From Gammaproteobacteria bacterium (GTDB lineage Bacteria > Pseudomonadota > Gammaproteobacteria > Pseudomonadales > Pseudohongiellaceae): a stretch of 64,000 nt of DNA. The stretch is from the NCBI GenBank assembly GCA_030831165.1, contig JAURLP010000019.1, positions 1 to 64,000 on the forward strand, in the 5' to 3' direction. Both the position numbers and the translations under genes were made by a program. Below are positions 53,362 through 62,252 of the stretch, in pieces. The notes below the pieces were generated by a model, which was given only the letters and a program-made list of their open reading frames with translations, had not been told where the DNA came from and made no database searches. Every line of letters starts with the position of its first letter. Within the stretch, counting starts at the first letter, position 1.

Positions 53362-54846
53362 TTATCGACATTCAAAGCTGGCAGCATCACCAGCATCACC
53401 CCGGGAAGTATATACTGCAACTTGGGGATATGCACAAAGTGGCCGAGTAGTCTCTATTCCATCTTCAAGATGAGCCGCATTGATTCGCCCAGGACTTTGT
53501 CCGGATTCACGCCAATCGTCAATGACTTGAAGTTTGCTCCAGGTATCAAAACCAATTCCACCAGCACAATGGTTTACGCCAGGCATCATGAAAAGACTAA
53601 TGGCATCCTGCGCCTCAGAACCTATAGTCGATAGCACCTCCTTATAGTAATTAATTGTATTAAAGGGAGAAATTAAAGGGTCATTCCAGCCATGGTAAAG
53701 AAGTAGCTTCCCGCCATTATTGATGAATTCAGAAATATCTGGGTTTATAGCCTGCATGCCCAGTGCATTAACACGATCATCCAAAATACTTAAATCACGA
53801 GAATAGTCCAAGGCCATAAAATCCCATGCGGGGTCCTGATTAACGACAAAGGTTTGCATATCATTTGAATAAGAAAAGGGTTCTTTTCTGACCATTGCTG
53901 TCCAAGCCAGCTCACTGCCCTTGGCAAAACCCGGATAAATTAATTCTCCGCTTACAGGGTTCACAGCACCCTGATAGATAAGCCTAAGTGCTTCAATTTC
54001 TTCCTGACTAAAACCTGGAACATTAGCTGGATCCGCCATGCACATTGCCGGATTTTCGATTAAACCATCCTCCAGGCCATCTAAACTGTCGCATGAAGAC
54101 AACACATAATCGTTTAATTTAGCAAAATCCTCTGAACTTAAATCCATATCTCTCATGCTGTTAACAACTCGACTATTCCATAGTTGTTGCATGGTCATAC
54201 GAACTGTTGAATTAGCTGGAGCTCCAGCTACGATGCCGTCAAAATCATCTGGATAACGTTGTGCTGCTGTTAATGCTTGCCTGCCTCCTGTTGAACAACC
54301 GTTGAAATAAGTAAAACGTGGGTTAACTGAATAATAGTTCGTCACTACAGATTTAGCCGTTACTGTCATTTCATGTATTGCCCGGTAGGCAAAATCAGCT
54401 AGAAGAACCCTGTCTGTTAAAAAATCAGGATCCTGGCCTTCATGTCCGGTATTTGTGCTCACGGCAGCAAAACCTTCTGCAACAGCCCCCGCAAGAGCGT
54501 TATAGCTAATAGACCCGGCCAGGCCTCCATTACCTACAGCTACCAGCTTATTATTCCAAGCTTCAACAGGCAGCCAAACTTCAATTTTAATATTAGAGCC
54601 TTCAACCGGAGACAGCACTGCACTAATTCTGCAAAATGCCCCCAAAGCACTGTAAGCATCTGTTTCTCTTGTGGTTGGAGGATTAAAACTTCCAGCATCA
54701 ACGTATTCAGCGCTATTGATAACTCCATCAGCAAGTCCAAGCGAAATAAGCGCCTCACAAGCAGATGACTGGGCTTGAGCAGCGCTTAAGGGTGAAAGTA
54801 ATATCCCCACACCCAGCAAGATGTAATTTATTAAAAATTTTGGCAT
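53362..54846 (-). CDS. tannase/feruloyl esterase family secreted hydrolase
   Basis: 494 residues with a signal peptide (LINYILLGVGILLSPLSAAQAQ). The nucleophile serine is in YFNGCSTGGRQALTAAQRYP, preceded by VSTNTGHEGQDPDFL. The catalytic aspartate and histidine regions are LLYHGWNDPLISPFNT and MMPGVNHCAGGIGFDTW, with the cysteine pair that joins serine and histidine regions in this family (GCS and HCAG). It should cleave ester bonds of phenolic acids outside the cytoplasm. It stands between the GST and glycosyltransferase genes, not clearly in an operon with either. Confidence 0.88.
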   Translation of the reverse strand: MPKFLINYILLGVGILLSPLSAAQAQSSACEALISLGLADGVINSAEYVDAGSFNPPTTRETDAYSALGAFCRISAVLSPVEGSNIKIEVWLPVEAWNNKLVAVGNGGLAGSISYNALAGAVAEGFAAVSTNTGHEGQDPDFLTDRVLLADFAYRAIHEMTVTAKSVVTNYYSVNPRFTYFNGCSTGGRQALTAAQRYPDDFDGIVAGAPANSTVRMTMQQLWNSRVVNSMRDMDLSSEDFAKLNDYVLSSCDSLDGLEDGLIENPAMCMADPANVPGFSQEEIEALRLIYQGAVNPVSGELIYPGFAKGSELAWTAMVRKEPFSYSNDMQTFVVNQDPAWDFMALDYSRDLSILDDRVNALGMQAINPDISEFINNGGKLLLYHGWNDPLISPFNTINYYKEVLSTIGSEAQDAISLFMMPGVNHCAGGIGFDTWSKLQVIDDWRESGQSPGRINAAHLEDGIETTRPLCAYPQVAVYTSRGDAGDAASFECR

Positions 54847-55025
54847 TAGGGTCCCTCAGCTAGAAAGTGTTATGAGTCTGTATAAGCACCCAGAAAATGT
54901 CAATAAAGATGATAGCAAGTTATCTGGTACAGATTGAATGCTAAGCGCTCACCTAATTAACGCTTGAAAAGCCTGTTAGTAGAAAAATAATGCATGTTTA
55001 TACTCAGGCTGTTTTGATTACAAAT

Positions 55026-55976
55026 TTAGTTATTAGTTAATTCTATAATTTTATTTAACTTTAATTTTTTTGATGCTATGGCTTTTCTGTGTTTTCTGAT
55101 CTCCTTGAGATTTGTTATCGCTGCAAAAAATGCCCTAACATTTTTTTTATCGAATAAAATTAATTCACCCAGTAATTGCATCAATGTAAATGGGATAGTT
55201 GAAAAGATAAGGCGTATTTTAGGAAAATGGACCCATTCTAGAAAATATCGATTACGACGCTGCGTGCTTTTTATGAGGTCAGATTTGAAATGATCTTCGA
55301 TAGTTCCTTTATCTGCATGAATGACTTCAGCCCCGGGGCAAAAATAAGAAGGCCAGCCTTGATACCACGCCCTAAGTCCTAAGTCGAAATCCTCATAATA
55401 AAAAGGTTTATACAAATCGCTAAATCCCCCGAGCTTGTTAAACATCTCTTTGCGTATCATCACAGACCCTCCTGAACAATAAAGCGTTATATAGGCTTCA
55501 TCATTTTCTCTCATGCCAGGTAAATCAGAAATATCCCAGGGTTTTAATTTTAATCTGCCATGTGAAAATTGGGATCTAGTCCAAGAGCTTTGATTAATTT
55601 CATTATCCTGGTTGAGAATAAGAGGATTTACTGCAAAAGTATCTGGCTGCTCAAAATACTTTACGAGCTTGTTCAAACAACCCGATTTTGGCTGAACATC
55701 TGAATTCAACAAAAACACTAATTCATATTTAGCTGCAGAAACGCCAGAGTGAATACCCTCTGCAAAACCTTTATTAATTTCATGTTGAACAATTTTGACT
55801 GAAGCAAATTGCGCCTGAAGGATTTTTACGCTGTTATCACTTGACGCATCATCAACTACAATAACTTCACAATCATTGTTAAAACTTTCACATTCTCGTA
55901 TGACGGCGGGGAGATTCTGTTGCATTAGTTTTTCGCCATTATAGTTAGGAATAATTATTGAACACTTAAAAGTCAT
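55026..55976 (-). CDS. family 2 glycosyltransferase
   Basis: About 316 residues from ATG 55976 (MTFKCSIIIPNYNG); an in-frame TTG four codons earlier is less likely. The GT-A fold motifs are SIIIPNYNGEKLMQQNLPAV, IVVDDASSDNSVKIL and FLLNSDVQP, where the Asp of NSD binds metal and sugar nucleotide, then FYYEDFDLGLRAW (ED motif). It lacks membrane helices but has a basic C-terminus. It probably adds a sugar to a surface polysaccharide or lipid. No polysaccharide gene cluster surrounds it, so its acceptor is unknown. Confidence 0.85.
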   Translation of the reverse strand: MTFKCSIIIPNYNGEKLMQQNLPAVIRECESFNNDCEVIVVDDASSDNSVKILQAQFASVKIVQHEINKGFAEGIHSGVSAAKYELVFLLNSDVQPKSGCLNKLVKYFEQPDTFAVNPLILNQDNEINQSSWTRSQFSHGRLKLKPWDISDLPGMRENDEAYITLYCSGGSVMIRKEMFNKLGGFSDLYKPFYYEDFDLGLRAWYQGWPSYFCPGAEVIHADKGTIEDHFKSDLIKSTQRRNRYFLEWVHFPKIRLIFSTIPFTLMQLLGELILFDKKNVRAFFAAITNLKEIRKHRKAIASKKLKLNKIIELTNN

Positions 55977-56042
55977 TACTTTATCCAATATAAAATCTGT
56001 CTATTCACTAACAACGCTGCTATTTGGCTGTTTTGTTGCTTT

Positions 56043-56474
56043 TTAATGTAGCAGCTCTAATTTTTGAATATTACTCGTTAAGCCTTCTTCATTTACCTCA
56101 ACTATTTCTATACTAGCTATTGCCTTTTCCATTTTACTTCCAATGAAGAATTCATGATCTGATATTTTTTTACAAATTCTATTAGCCACTAATCGTGCAC
56201 TTTCCTTAGCAGTATACGGCAGCAATATTAAAATCATTTCTCGCTCCCATAATGCTGGAACATCGGGCTCTCTTAACTCCGATTGTATTATTTTAGTGAC
56301 ATCTTTAAGCATCAGTTCCCCCGCTTCCTGACCATGTTGAGAATTAACCCTGGCATAAGAATAAATACTGATAAGCAAATTACTAAACTTAAAACCATAA
56401 CGACTATATCGTTTATATTCCGTGTTTAATAATTTATCAATTGGCTTCCTGATATTCTCCTGGTATCTCACCAA
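56043..56474 (-). CDS. degenerate GGDEF-domain protein
   Basis: About 143 residues. The fold is that of a diguanylate cyclase domain: YGFKFSNLLISIYSYARVNSQHGQEAGELMLKDVTKIIQSELREPDVPALW, then LILLPYTAKESARLVANRICKKI. The signature GG(D/E)EF, which should follow ALW, reads EREMI, so catalysis is very unlikely. There is no sensor domain. The start is TTG or GTG near 56474-56469 with no ribosome binding site and a 17-base tandem repeat just upstream, so the N-terminus or expression is doubtful. It may be a c-di-GMP- or GTP-binding remnant. Confidence 0.65.
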   Translation of the reverse strand: MVRYQENIRKPIDKLLNTEYKRYSRYGFKFSNLLISIYSYARVNSQHGQEAGELMLKDVTKIIQSELREPDVPALWEREMILILLPYTAKESARLVANRICKKISDHEFFIGSKMEKAIASIEIVEVNEEGLTSNIQKLELLH

Positions 56475-56508
56475 ATGTAACTACTAACCAGATGTAACTA
56501 CTAATTAG
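56475..56508. repeat. 17-bp tandem repeat upstream of the degenerate GGDEF gene
   Basis: ATGTAACTACTAACCAG (56475-56491) is followed directly by ATGTAACTACTAATTAG (56492-56508), sharing 15 of 17 bases. It abuts the presumed start codon. Confidence 0.8.
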
Positions 56509-56533
56509 TTATTCTAAAAGTAAAAGCAGCATC

Positions 56534-56568
56534 AAAAAAACTTCGAGGCGAGTCATGCTTTCGCCTCG
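56534..56568 (-). terminator. terminator after the DUF2272-like gene
   Basis: On the minus strand CGAGGCGA and TCGCCTCG pair over eight bases around a nine-base loop, followed by AAG and seven T bases. Confidence 0.88.
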
Positions 56569-56622
56569 CATTCTAAAGCCCAGATGTATATGGGTAATTA
56601 GTAAGCCAAGGCCCGCAAAGTA

Positions 56623-57630
56623 TTAAGGCCGGAATTCAAGTGTTCTATTAGGTATAATTGTTGATGAAAGGGTATCCAGGTTTTTCAATGTCGGACTATT
56701 GAGCATAGCATTCTCTTCAATTGGCTCTGCCTGCAATTGAAGATGTGCAAAGAGCTGACGCCCGGCATAAGGTAAGGGTGCAAAATATCCTTGCTCTCTC
56801 GTCGTACCTGGAAATATTTTAAGCCTTACAGACGCCCTTACATTGCCGCCAATGGCTTTAATTTCACCGGCTGACTCATCAACCGATACGACGATATCGC
56901 AATGGGTTCTGGCTCCTTCGCCAAGATGATCTCTACGCTGTTCAAGGCTTTTGTATTCAGGTCGCGATCCTCTACAAAGCAAATCGCCTGGATTGATTTG
57001 AGCTTCACCAATATCAAAGGCTATATAAGCCGCATTATCTATTAAGCCATCCCGCGACAGAATCGCCTGATCAATATAGGTATGGTGAGCAATGGCCCTT
57101 GAAAATTCACTCATTTCTCCCAGACCACTTTCACAGGCAACCCAGGAAATAAATGCGGCAGACCAGAAGTCACGCCAACGAGCGCCTAATCCATCTTGCT
57201 GCCAGTTCTGATTTTGTTTTGCCAAAATCCAACTACTATCCGGTGCCGCAGACCAGTAACCGGCAATAGAGTCAGCAACACGAGCCGCCTCTTCATAACT
57301 AGGTCGATAAAAGCGTCTACGTCCATTGGCATCTCGAGGCGCTAACTGAGTTTCGCTAATACTGGTCATGTCATCCACGCTAAGACCAAAATAAGCCCAT
57401 TCCTGAACGGCTATATCAACCATACGACGACGAATCTCGTCTCTGGGTACTGAGTGACAGCTTCGATTAACAATTTGCATCTGACCAGGCTCACCAGTGA
57501 CTCTGGATGATGGAGGGTCTACTGCCAGAAGATCTCGCGGTAAGCGCTCGTAAGCAGTTAACTGCTGAGCATAAACATGCATACTTAAGGGTAAAAGCAG
57601 TAGCAAAGAAATAATGTGGTTTTTGTTCAA
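56623..57630 (-). CDS. exported DUF2272-like protein
   Basis: 335 residues with a signal peptide (MNKNHIISLLLLLPLSMHVYAQQ). Residues ~120-260 contain WRDFWSAAFISWVACESGLGEMSEF, IAHHTYIDQAI and PGDLLCRGSRPEY followed by HCDIVVSVDES, the cysteine/histidine-bearing pattern of DUF2272, a papain-like (NlpC/CHAP-type) fold thought to include amidases or peptidases. Here the position preceding the helix is WSAAF, and Cys residues lie at VAC and LLCRG. The catalytic role is unproven. It stands alone with its own terminator. Confidence 0.6.
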   Translation of the reverse strand: MNKNHIISLLLLLPLSMHVYAQQLTAYERLPRDLLAVDPPSSRVTGEPGQMQIVNRSCHSVPRDEIRRRMVDIAVQEWAYFGLSVDDMTSISETQLAPRDANGRRRFYRPSYEEAARVADSIAGYWSAAPDSSWILAKQNQNWQQDGLGARWRDFWSAAFISWVACESGLGEMSEFSRAIAHHTYIDQAILSRDGLIDNAAYIAFDIGEAQINPGDLLCRGSRPEYKSLEQRRDHLGEGARTHCDIVVSVDESAGEIKAIGGNVRASVRLKIFPGTTREQGYFAPLPYAGRQLFAHLQLQAEPIEENAMLNSPTLKNLDTLSSTIIPNRTLEFRP

Positions 57631-57796
57631 TGTAGCGTCCTGATTATTCTTTAGGGGAAAAGCATAATCGGACTGCTCACTAAAATCTAGTAATCTTGGA
57701 TTATTGTCGATCTGTCATTTATTAAAGTCTGATTTTACTTAAAAGATCGAGCTTACTGCGTTATTGATTCGCCTGTAGGAAGAAGGAGTTTTCAGA

Positions 57797-57946
57797 TTGG
57801 AAAGTGAATCCGAAAATATTCGGAGCATAATAATCGATAGAACAATAGCAGAAGCGGCTGTCCGAAATGGTGAAATCAACAATGCTATGAGCATCATTGC
57901 CATACAGTGGCTTGAATTAAACCTTAAAAAGCTGAAAACAATGTAA
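57797..57946 (+). CDS. 49-residue small ORF with TTG start
   Basis: Starts at TTG 57797, eight bases after AAGGAG (57783-57788), and ends at TAA 57944-57946. The product begins MESESENIRSIIIDRTIAEAA and is predicted helical, acidic at the N-terminus and basic at the end (WLELNLKKLKTM). No family recognised. It is on the plus strand in the gap between two minus-strand genes and ends 14 bases before the stop of the esterase gene. The strong ribosome binding site is the main support. Confidence 0.45.
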   Translation: MESESENIRSIIIDRTIAEAAVRNGEINNAMSIIAIQWLELNLKKLKTM

Positions 57947-57960
57947 GGTCAGCAGCAGTC

Positions 57961-59262
57961 TCAAGGCGCTATAAGAATTTCTGCTGCATATAACATCCGC
58001 CTGTCATTATCTTTGGCAGCCCAACTCAATAAAGTTTCAAGGCTGGGTTCCAGCAAACCCTGAAATTTAACTTCATTATTGACTGTTACTGTTACTGCTT
58101 GAGAAAAATCAATCACTTCTGGTGACAGCAATAGACGGAACGAACCAACGCCATCGCTGATAGCTTGTATATTATTTCCTTCTCTTACCAAATCCACTCG
58201 CCCAGCATCCTCCATAGTGAGTACAGTGGATCCGTCGGCAGGATCAACGCCCACTTCAAACAAGGGGATCGGACTCTCTTGCGCAAAGTCTAGTTCTTCT
58301 ATTAAGAGCCAGTGTGAACGCATATTTGATCCCTGTGCTGCCTTCCAGCTAATTGAAGCTGGATTAGCTTGTCTGGGGTGGGTTGTCACAAAATTCTCGA
58401 AATCCTCCCGCCACTCTGGCCACCATCGTGTATTGTGCTCACCATTGCGCAGGGGGTGATACTCTATATCGATGCCTTTAGTCTGCAAATATGTAATAAA
58501 AGGTGTAACGCGAGAAGTTGGATACAGCCGATCCCGACCACCGTTAATTGCATACCATGGCTTGCCTAATAAATTATGCAGCTGCGAACTTCCGTCCGAT
58601 ATTGATGGGTTGGCCAGCACCATTGTGTAGCCAATAAAAGAATAAAATGAAGCAAAGCGCGTGTTTTCGTGCATAGCGACATACCAGGCGCCAGTGCCTC
58701 CATCTGAAATACCACCAAGCACTACCCGGTTCTCATCGACGTTATATTCCCGCTTTACCAGATCAAGGATTTTTCGAATGTTTTCGATCTGACTAAGACC
58801 CCACCAAGGCTGGTTGATTGAAGCGTAAGGCATAATATAGATTTGCTCAGCGCTCTCCAGACGAGTTCTTCCATTATCACGGCTTTCACGCCCCCCCGGA
58901 CCATTACTTGTTCTGCCGCCCAGGCCGCCGTGCAACTCGAAGCGAACAGGATATTGTCTGGAAGGGTCATAATTGTCCGGGACATTTAAGTGATAAAAAT
59001 ATTCAATACCATCGACTGCCACATAAGAGCGTAAAACTACCCCTGGTTCTGCCTGTTTATATTGCTTTCCTGCTTGTAGTATCTGATAGGCTTCATTAAA
59101 ACTGATGCCACTTTGAAGAATATCGGCAATACTTGCTTCAGCTTCTTCCGTATCAGCTGAATTCCAAAACCCGTTAAATAGCGACTCGTAATTTATTTGC
59201 TGGGCATATAAATGCGTACTGAGGACAAAGATATAAGTTAATAATGATATTTTTTTTAGCAT
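57961..59262 (-). CDS. secreted alpha/beta hydrolase (esterase/PHB-depolymerase-like)
   Basis: 433 residues with a signal peptide (LLTYIFVLSTHLYAQQ). After a helical N-terminal region, an alpha/beta hydrolase domain begins at about residue 75: YHLNVPDNYDPSRQYPVRFELHGGLGG (oxyanion region), VDENRVVLGGISDGGTGAWYVAMHE with the nucleophile serine in GISDGG, and the histidine in LRNGEHNTRWWPEWRED. The C-terminal ~130 residues are a beta-rich domain with ITVTVNNEVKFQG-like strands. It probably hydrolyses an ester outside the cytoplasm. It is two bases after the zinc-ribbon membrane protein gene, so the two are likely coupled. Confidence 0.75.
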   Translation of the reverse strand: MLKKISLLTYIFVLSTHLYAQQINYESLFNGFWNSADTEEAEASIADILQSGISFNEAYQILQAGKQYKQAEPGVVLRSYVAVDGIEYFYHLNVPDNYDPSRQYPVRFELHGGLGGRTSNGPGGRESRDNGRTRLESAEQIYIMPYASINQPWWGLSQIENIRKILDLVKREYNVDENRVVLGGISDGGTGAWYVAMHENTRFASFYSFIGYTMVLANPSISDGSSQLHNLLGKPWYAINGGRDRLYPTSRVTPFITYLQTKGIDIEYHPLRNGEHNTRWWPEWREDFENFVTTHPRQANPASISWKAAQGSNMRSHWLLIEELDFAQESPIPLFEVGVDPADGSTVLTMEDAGRVDLVREGNNIQAISDGVGSFRLLLSPEVIDFSQAVTVTVNNEVKFQGLLEPSLETLLSWAAKDNDRRMLYAAEILIAP

Positions 59263-59264
59263 TT

Positions 59265-60005
59265 TTATAATTCAGGATTAGCAATCCTGCCCTTTAATTC
59301 CACCAGCAAAAGTTTTGCTCCCCAAAGCTGACTTAGAACAATGACTAGCACACCCAGCAAAAAACAAATTCTGGCATAAAATGCGGCATTGTCCATATTA
59401 TTTGTCATATTAAGAACGTTCCACCAATCATGCGTGGAATCTATCCGTGTGATGAGAGGTAGATATCTAGTCGGCGCATCAGCAATATAAGGTGAAACAT
59501 CTATAAAGTTTTGCCCAGACCACCATAGCATCAAGGACGCTGCAAAATTATCTCTCTTCAAAACCATAAAATAAGCTAAAGGCGCCAAGGGCACTAGTAT
59601 TTGAAAAAAACTACCCCCCATGAACATCCAGACTGTTCCAAAAGGCCTGAAAAAAATATGCCCGTATTCATGAAAAGGTAAATTTACATAATGTAAAAAA
59701 GAGCCGCCTATATAACTCCAGTCAATACCTTGCAGAATAAAGCTCCAGCCCCAGATAAAAAACCAGACAAACAAAATGCTGCGTCCCCAAAAGGCACTCT
59801 CATCACGGTCACTTGGCATGAAAAAAACATAATAATAAAACCGACTTAACAGAGGCTCTCCCACCTCTATATTTGGCTTATTAATAATTTTATCTTCAGA
59901 CTCTTCACGCCACTTTTTATAAGCGATACCACAAGCAGGACACACTCCTTCTGCAATGTCTCTATCATGATCCTGGGCTTCATATTGGCATTTTGGGCAA
60001 ATCAT
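59265..60005 (-). CDS. zinc-ribbon and HExxH membrane protein
   Basis: 246 residues. The N-terminus has two CxxC pairs (MICPKCQYEA and GVCPACGIAYKKW), a zinc ribbon. It is followed by about five membrane segments and, between them, HYVNLPFHEYGHIFFRPFG, an HExxH metalloprotease-type motif next to a membrane helix, as in M50-like proteases. No family name is certain. It may be an intramembrane metalloprotease or a related inactive protein. It is translated just before the secreted hydrolase (two-base gap), suggesting a joint role. Confidence 0.55.
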   Translation of the reverse strand: MICPKCQYEAQDHDRDIAEGVCPACGIAYKKWREESEDKIINKPNIEVGEPLLSRFYYYVFFMPSDRDESAFWGRSILFVWFFIWGWSFILQGIDWSYIGGSFLHYVNLPFHEYGHIFFRPFGTVWMFMGGSFFQILVPLAPLAYFMVLKRDNFAASLMLWWSGQNFIDVSPYIADAPTRYLPLITRIDSTHDWWNVLNMTNNMDNAAFYARICFLLGVLVIVLSQLWGAKLLLVELKGRIANPEL

Positions 60006-60076
60006 GTAACTCAGTATAAAACACTGTGCCGTAAGGAGACTATTTATCAGCTCTATATTTCTGCTTTAATTGCTTC

Positions 60077-60697
60077 ATGGAAGATCTATTTTCTCAGCAT
60101 CATCAACAGGCTATTTCACTAACCAGAGAACAGGGAGAATTAATTTGTTATCCCGAATGGTTAACTCAATCGGAAAGCCGCCAATACTTTGAACTATTTT
60201 CAAAAGAGCTGGCATGGGACACAGAAACCTTGATGATGGCAGGCAAACCTGTCCAATCACCACGACTGGTCGCCTGGTATGGTGATGCCGGGAAAACTTA
60301 TCGCTATTCTGGAACAAGCTATAAAGCTTTACCCTGGCACTCCGCACTGTATGAGATTAAAGAAAAATTAAATAAGGAATTTAATACCCCTGTTAATAGT
60401 GTTCTCAGTAATCTCTACAGGGACGGAAAAGATTCAGTTGGCTGGCATGCTGATTCAGAAAAAGAGTTAGGCAAACAACCTGTAATTTTTTCTTTATCAC
60501 TAGGGACATCTCGCTATTTTGATTACCGCCTTCAAGCAGAAAAGGTTAACAAGCACAGGATTGAACTACATGCTGGCACTTTGTTAATTATGCGGGGGGA
60601 TTTTCAACAATATTGGGAACATCAGGTACCGAAGCAAATGAAGATTACTGAGCCTAGAATTAATCTAACCTTTAGATTTATTCATCAAACCAAGTAG
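60077..60697 (+). CDS. AlkB-family 2-oxoglutarate/Fe(II) dioxygenase
   Basis: 206 residues. The DNA-repair dioxygenase motifs are NSVLSNLYRDGKDSVGWHADSEKELG with the iron ligands His and Asp (HxD), SLSLGTSRYFDYR, and then YWEHQVPKQ with the second iron histidine and RINLTFR with the 2-oxoglutarate arginine. The arrangement resembles eukaryotic ALKBH2/3 and bacterial AlkB homologues of the short type. It should remove alkyl lesions from DNA or RNA bases. Single plus-strand gene, divergent from the zinc-ribbon protein. Confidence 0.9.
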   Translation: MEDLFSQHHQQAISLTREQGELICYPEWLTQSESRQYFELFSKELAWDTETLMMAGKPVQSPRLVAWYGDAGKTYRYSGTSYKALPWHSALYEIKEKLNKEFNTPVNSVLSNLYRDGKDSVGWHADSEKELGKQPVIFSLSLGTSRYFDYRLQAEKVNKHRIELHAGTLLIMRGDFQQYWEHQVPKQMKITEPRINLTFRFIHQTK

Positions 60698-60739
60698 CCG
60701 AATCCAATTCCAAAAGACTCTTTAGCAACAAAGAGCGAC

Positions 60740-60762
60740 TGTCGGCTTTCGGCCAAAAGTGG
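60740..60762. repeat. 23-bp dispersed repeat, copy 1
   Basis: Shares 20 of 23 bases with 61837-61859 in the same orientation. Contains the core TGTCGGCT and the end AAGTGG. It lies in the convergent gap between the AlkB and EamA genes. Confidence 0.6.
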
Positions 60763-60853
60763 GCATTGGCTAGGCTTTGAAAATTGTATAAGAAAACTAT
60801 AATTTAATATTTTTACTCAACGCGTTTCTAATTCTAATTTTCAATCAACTTAT

Positions 60854-61729
60854 CTATCCAGCAGGGTTAATTTTCAAAAAACGTCGACTTTGAATCAGGG
60901 TATAACTGCCGCTTATTATTATAATCATTCCCCCTAACAAGGTCATCATGTCGGGCCTTTCACTAAAAATAAGCGCGCCCCAAATCAGCGCAAACAATAA
61001 ACGCGTATAACGAAATGGAGATACAACTGATACATCGCCAGTTCTCATTGCTATAGTTAGTGCATAATATGCCGCAACTCCAAAAATAACAGCTCCGAGT
61101 ATTTGAGAACCCACAATTAAATCTAATTGTATGGATTCGTTATTGTAAAAAAGCATAGCTAACCCTGTGGGGATTAATACAAAAAAACCATAAACCCCTA
61201 GTTGCATATTTGATAGCACTAATGGCGCTCCTCGAGTTGCCAGATCACGACCGGCAAAGCCTAAGGTTGCTATAAGCGCAAATAATGAGGCGGCTTCAAA
61301 ACCTGCAAGCCCTGGTCGAATAATCATTAACACGCCAACAAACCCTAGCAAAATAGCAAACCATCTCATTGCACCGATCCTCTCTTTAAAGATTAATGCA
61401 GCCCCTATTACTGCTACCAATGGCGTAGCTTGAAGAATTGCTGAAGCACTAGATAATGGTGTTAGGGTAATAGCTAAAGCAAATGTTAGTCGTCCAATTA
61501 CTTCACACCCAGCACGTACCAATATTGGCCGGGAAAGAATTTCGGTATTGAAAATGGACTCACCTCTTTGCCATGTCAGTATCATAAAAATCAACATGCC
61601 ACCTAAGCCAAATAAAGCCATGATCAAACCAATGGAAACTTTATTCGCGGCAGCTTTTATAAACATGTCTTCGATGGAAAAAGCGGCCATCGAAAGAACC
61701 ATAAAAAGACTGCCCCTAGTATTGCCCAA
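60854..61729 (-). CDS. EamA/DMT-family membrane transporter
   Basis: About 291 residues with ten hydrophobic segments and two EamA repeats (drug/metabolite transporter superfamily). AGCEVIGRLTFALAITLTPLSSASAILQATPLVAVIGAALIFKERIG is the conserved helix 3-4 pattern. The reading frame is open to an ATG at 61735, but AGGAG touches that codon directly; a TTG at 61729 has a better six-base spacing, so I place the start there. Substrate unknown; family members export metabolites, amino acids or drugs. It is flanked on both sides by a 23-bp repeat. Confidence 0.85.
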   Translation of the reverse strand: MGNTRGSLFMVLSMAAFSIEDMFIKAAANKVSIGLIMALFGLGGMLIFMILTWQRGESIFNTEILSRPILVRAGCEVIGRLTFALAITLTPLSSASAILQATPLVAVIGAALIFKERIGAMRWFAILLGFVGVLMIIRPGLAGFEAASLFALIATLGFAGRDLATRGAPLVLSNMQLGVYGFFVLIPTGLAMLFYNNESIQLDLIVGSQILGAVIFGVAAYYALTIAMRTGDVSVVSPFRYTRLLFALIWGALIFSERPDMMTLLGGMIIIISGSYTLIQSRRFLKINPAG

Positions 61730-61836
61730 AATCATCTCCTCAATTTTCTTTTAATAAAAATTACTTTTGTATTTATTTAACTCCATTAGAGCTTTTAAAA
61801 CACTGATTGAATGAACATATAATTGAAGTTATTCAA

Positions 61837-61859
61837 TGTCGGCTCTCGACCAGAAGTGG
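61837..61859. repeat. 23-bp dispersed repeat, copy 2
   Basis: Differs from copy 1 (60740-60762) at three positions. It lies between the EamA gene and tRNA-Ile, so the two copies flank the transporter. Confidence 0.6.
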
Positions 61860-61913
61860 ATAGAATATAAAGGAAGATTTTAGTGGTCGATCAAGGAAGG
61901 CCAGTCAGCAGAC

Positions 61914-61990
<77 letters not shown>

Positions 61991-62027
61991 AAACTTTACG
62001 TCTGGAATATTACTAAATAGGTCGCTT

Positions 62028-62091
62028 ACCGACCTCACCCTCCTCTTTACCTGCTAAGGGGGTACGCTCTAAGCAACTGAACTACAGACCC
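62028..62091 (-). pseudogene. decayed tandem copy of tRNA-Ile
   Basis: The sequence repeats the 5' half and anticodon arm of the neighbouring tRNA-Ile and also its 5' flank (the bases after CAGACCC on the plus strand are nearly the same in both copies up to the TATTA-TTAAA stretch). The acceptor pair, T-arm and a clean anticodon loop are missing: CACCC and GGGTG are separated by an enlarged, changed loop. It cannot make a tRNA. Confidence 0.85.
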
Positions 62092-62252
62092 AACCTTTAG
62101 GTCTGGAATATTATTAAAACAGCGCATAAACCCCATGCATAATCACGGGAACGCGCATTATACAGAGTCAGCATTTACAGACAAGAGCTTTAGGTATAAG
62201 TGATTCAAAACGGCCCTAATTAGGCCTTCTAATTTTACTAAGTAAACCAGTT

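Noticed and set aside
62028-62091. Phage or island attachment site at tRNA-Ile
   Set aside because: Integration duplicates the tRNA 3' end; here the 5' half and upstream flank are duplicated, and no integrase is present.
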